A stretch of DNA of 8,263 nt, from the NCBI GenBank assembly GCA_945485625.1, contig CALYSH010000050.1, forward strand, positions 1 to 8,263. Reading direction: 5' to 3'. The stretch is from an uncultured Lachnospiraceae bacterium. Lineage in GTDB: Bacteria; Bacillota; Clostridia; Lachnospirales; Lachnospiraceae. How positions within the stretch are numbered: position 1 is the first letter of the stretch; the number at the start of each line of letters is the position of its first letter. A program made the position numbers and the translations under genes. The notes beneath the pieces are model-generated. The model made no database searches. It was given only the letters and a program-made list of their open reading frames with translations, and was not told the origin of the DNA. This document shows positions 6,023-8,263 of this stretch, piece by piece.

Positions 6023-7690
6023 TTATATCATTTTCTCCAATTCCTCGATAGGCATGGGCTTGGAATAAAAATAGCCCTGGAACCAGGTAGCCCCATACTT
6101 CATCAGATGATCTCTTACCTCCTGATTCTCCACACCCTCCACACAGGTTTCCAGATTGGCTTTCTCCGTGAAATCAATAATGGATTTCACCAGTGCCTGA
6201 TTCACCGGCCTATTCTGAATATCCCTGGTAAAGGACATGTCAATCTTCAGCTCATCCACCGGCAGATCCAAAAGAACCTCAAGCGAAGATACACCGGTGC
6301 CGAAATCATCCAGTGCAACACGAATCCCTTTCGAACGGAAGAATTCCACCTCCCGGAGCAGGAATGCCAAATCCAGATGCCTGCATCGCTCGGTAATCTC
6401 CAGACACAACTGATTCGGTCTAAGCCCTGACTTCTCCAACAATTCCAATATTTTTCCACGGAATTCATGATGTTCCAGCTGAGCGGCGCAAACGTTCACA
6501 TTGACAAAGAAATCCGGCAACGTCCGGGAAATTCGCTTGCAATCCCGAAGGGCCGTCTCAACAATCCAGTTCCCCAGCTCATAAATACAGGCATCCTCCT
6601 CAAGCCACTCTATAAAAACTCCGGGCGGCACCATGCCATAAGGCTGCTTTTTCCAGCGAAGCAAGGCCTCCATCCCCCTCATTTTACCGGTAGCCCCATT
6701 CACAATAGGTTGATAATACAAGGAAAAGCCCTCTCTCCGATCAATGGCATCCTGATGAATAATGCGCACCAGTTCCAAATCCTCCGCATTTTTTCCGCAG
6801 ACATCATCACCGAAAATAACCAATTCGCCATGACGCTCATTACGGGAACAATCCAGGGCATAGGTCATTCTGCTCCGGATTACGTTGGGTTCCTTGATAT
6901 CCGGTCCCAGATGCACCGCACCACCCGATGCCTTCAGCAAAATTCTCTTGCCGTTCACCACGATCTCATTGGCCAAAGCATCCACGATTCTGTTGTAAAT
7001 TTCCTTCAGTTCTTCATCAGTAATTTTTTTATAAGCAATGGCAAACTTGGCACCGCTCATGCGATACACAAAGCCTTTATCGGTCTTTTTAGCTATCAGA
7101 ATCTGACTGACCGCATTCAATATGGCATCCGAATAATCTGCACCGTACAGCACATTCATTCGACTGAACTGGTTGAGGCCGATCTTTACAATCGTTGCAG
7201 GTACATTGTTATCCACAAATTCCTGCAGATCCTTCATCATGGTATGTTCCGTGTGCAAACCGGTAACCGCATCCACCACATCCGCAATGCCATGATTATC
7301 ATAGTGAATAATCAAATACCTTGCCACCTTATCAGTATCATATACCATACGACAGGTCGCCGTAAACCGGTCGTAATGATCCGGTCTGGTCTGCAGGCGG
7401 TATTCGATTGGTTCGTCCAGATCAATTCCCTGTGTACGATTGCGAAAGCCTTCCCGATACGCAATCTTATCATCCGGATGAACAGTCGCTCTCACCTTTT
7501 CGTGTCCAACCATGGTATAGTTTTCCTTCAATCCGAAAAAATCCAATGCCCGCTTGGACCACCAGGTTCTGCCGGATTTCAATTCGGTAACCGACAAATA
7601 GGACTTATTGGACAAATTGGTAATCGACTTTATCATATCAGGATAAACGTCACGCATGCTATCCCAGAAATCATTTCGGAATTTCTCCAT
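6023..7690 (-). CDS. Soluble PAS/GGDEF(degenerate)/EAL protein, predicted c-di-GMP phosphodiesterase
   Basis: 555 aa with no membrane helix or signal peptide, so predicted cytoplasmic. A PAS fold at about 25-135 (WWSKRALDFFGL, VHPDD, then EYRLQTR and YLIIHYDNHG) is the PAS_3-like pattern and probably senses a ligand or partner. A GGDEF domain follows (about 138-300, opening DAVTGLHTEH), with the signature reduced to SGAKF (212-216), so it cannot be an active cyclase. The EAL domain (about 305-555) keeps MEALLRW (E341), VNVC (N399), LEITER (E431), DDFGTG (D461, D462), LKID (K482), VEGVE (E518) and FQGYFYSKP (Q538). That is the full catalytic set for c-di-GMP hydrolysis. Start: GGAGGA at 7697-7702 lies six bases before the ATG at 7690. 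The in-frame ATG at 7696 directly abuts that site, so the shorter form is preferred. The gene follows the FNT channel gene after 30 bases without a terminator, so they are probably co-transcribed. Confidence 0.92.
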   Translation of the reverse strand: MEKFRNDFWDSMRDVYPDMIKSITNLSNKSYLSVTELKSGRTWWSKRALDFFGLKENYTMVGHEKVRATVHPDDKIAYREGFRNRTQGIDLDEPIEYRLQTRPDHYDRFTATCRMVYDTDKVARYLIIHYDNHGIADVVDAVTGLHTEHTMMKDLQEFVDNNVPATIVKIGLNQFSRMNVLYGADYSDAILNAVSQILIAKKTDKGFVYRMSGAKFAIAYKKITDEELKEIYNRIVDALANEIVVNGKRILLKASGGAVHLGPDIKEPNVIRSRMTYALDCSRNERHGELVIFGDDVCGKNAEDLELVRIIHQDAIDRREGFSLYYQPIVNGATGKMRGMEALLRWKKQPYGMVPPGVFIEWLEEDACIYELGNWIVETALRDCKRISRTLPDFFVNVNVCAAQLEHHEFRGKILELLEKSGLRPNQLCLEITERCRHLDLAFLLREVEFFRSKGIRVALDDFGTGVSSLEVLLDLPVDELKIDMSFTRDIQNRPVNQALVKSIIDFTEKANLETCVEGVENQEVRDHLMKYGATWFQGYFYSKPMPIEELEKMI

Positions 7691-7696
7691 AGCCAT

Positions 7697-7702
7697 TCCT
7701 CC
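7697..7702 (-). promoter_or_regulatory. Ribosome binding site deciding the start of the soluble EAL gene
   Basis: The minus strand reads GGAGGA, then ATGGCT, then ATG. The first ATG abuts the site, whereas the second (7690) is at normal spacing, which moves the start two codons inward. Confidence 0.75.
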
Positions 7703-7720
7703 ATAAAAGTACTTCCCTTA

Positions 7721-8263
7721 CTAATATTCTTCCGCAATATCCAGCTCTTCCTGCTCGTATTCAATGGACATTCTGTAGCCGGGAGTATGTCGTAGGTAAA
7801 CCAGCCAATACCCGGTGCCAACAATTCCGGCACCGCCAATAATGTTACCCAATGTTACGGGCAGGAGATTTCGAAGCAGAAAGCTTCCCATATTCAGGCC
7901 ATCAGCTGCAATTCCGTATTCCGAAGCCGCTGCAATCCCTGCCACGCAGAAATAAATATCTGCAATGCTATGCTCAAATCCGCAAAGCACAAAAATCATC
8001 ACCGGCCAGAAGCTCATCAAAAGCTTTCCGCTCACCTTCTTCGCCGCAAACGCAGCCCACACCGCAATACACACCAGGATATTACAGAGGATCCCCCGGA
8101 TAAATGCTTCCGGGAAGGTCTGCTCCACCCTCACCTGTGCTGCTGCCACCATTTTTTCAGCCAGTGCTCCGCCAAATAAATCCGGGGTATGACCATACAC
8201 CACCAAAAGCGCCACAAAGGACGCACCGATGAAATTCCCCAGGAATACAAATAACCAGTTTTT
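7721..8263 (-). CDS. Formate/nitrite transporter (FNT) family channel, N-terminus beyond the window
   Basis: The C-terminal 180 residues of a pentameric inner-membrane channel for small monovalent anions (formate, nitrite or hydrosulfide). The frame is open to the right edge, where it reads KNWLFVFLGNFIGASFVALL, the conserved NWL-x-V-x-LGN-x-IG block. The GTG at 8213-8215 is therefore an internal codon, not the start. Further family motifs are GFEHSIADIYF, carrying the central-pore histidine (the His209 equivalent in FocA), and NLLPVTLGNIIGGA of the last helix region. The FocA-type GFEH-x-x-ANM is changed at Asn to Asp. The end is a charged cytoplasmic tail (EYEQEELDIAEEY, stop TAG). Members have about 260-285 residues, so roughly the first 80-100 are missing because of the window edge, not a mutation. 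The substrate cannot be assigned: FocA, NirC and the clostridial hydrosulfide channel share these motifs. It is probably co-transcribed with the following PAS-EAL gene. Confidence 0.93.
   Translation of the reverse strand, partial: KNWLFVFLGNFIGASFVALLVVYGHTPDLFGGALAEKMVAAAQVRVEQTFPEAFIRGILCNILVCIAVWAAFAAKKVSGKLLMSFWPVMIFVLCGFEHSIADIYFCVAGIAAASEYGIAADGLNMGSFLLRNLLPVTLGNIIGGAGIVGTGYWLVYLRHTPGYRMSIEYEQEELDIAEEY

Noticed and set aside
6467..7795. Long plus-strand open frame (442 codons) opposite the soluble EAL gene
   Set aside because: It is antisense to a gene with a complete, recognisable PAS/GGDEF/EAL product. Its product is low-complexity and rich in Ile, His and Gln with no family motif, as expected of a mirror frame, and it has no convincing ribosome site.
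8213..8215. GTG at 8213 as the start of a short FNT protein
   Set aside because: The same frame continues to the right edge with conserved FNT residues (NWL...LGNFIG), so the gene is cut by the window, not short.
1..8263. CRISPR arrays, insertion sequences, tRNA or rRNA genes, phage or defence genes
   Set aside because: No spaced direct repeats, transposase motifs, terminal inverted repeats or structural-RNA signatures were seen. Coding on one strand fills almost the whole window.

Overview
The window reads as a core-like stretch of a Gram-positive anaerobe of the Clostridia, most likely Lachnospiraceae. This is inferred from mid-range base composition by eye, Bacillota-style Shine-Dalgarno sites, a PTS permease, a formate/nitrite-family channel and the style of the c-di-GMP proteins. 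No marker gene is present to prove it. Every gene lies on the minus strand, so transcription runs from high to low coordinates. No mobile element, CRISPR array, tRNA or rRNA was seen, and no gene-free stretch exceeds 300 bases.

Upstream unit (8263 down to about 5967): the 3' part of a formate/nitrite transporter (FNT) family channel runs off the right edge. It is followed after 30 bases, with no terminator, by a soluble PAS-GGDEF-EAL protein. The GGDEF motif of that protein is lost (SGAKF), while all key EAL residues are kept, so it is a predicted c-di-GMP phosphodiesterase. A strong rho-independent terminator (5967-6002) closes this unit.

Downstream unit (5932 down to the left edge): a near-consensus vegetative promoter (TTGATT, 17-base spacer, TATAAT) starts a second unit of five closely packed genes. 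They are (1) a membrane-anchored PAS-like/GGDEF/EAL protein, again with a degenerate GGDEF site (YGDRF) and an intact EAL site; (2) a small three-helix membrane protein with a cysteine-rich C-terminus; (3) a divergent paralogue of prolipoprotein diacylglyceryl transferase (Lgt) in which the essential residues are replaced; (4) a polytopic GT-C-like membrane glycosyltransferase; and (5) a stand-alone PTS EIIC domain of the glucose/beta-glucoside type, without EIIB or EIIA. The longest reading frame of gene 1 runs back through the promoter and terminator, so its true start is placed at an internal TTG.

Taken together, two predicted c-di-GMP hydrolases sit back to back in separate units. The second heads a set of four envelope proteins whose combined role I cannot name. 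An envelope lipid- or glycan-modifying module linked to c-di-GMP turnover is a reasonable hypothesis, but it is inference.
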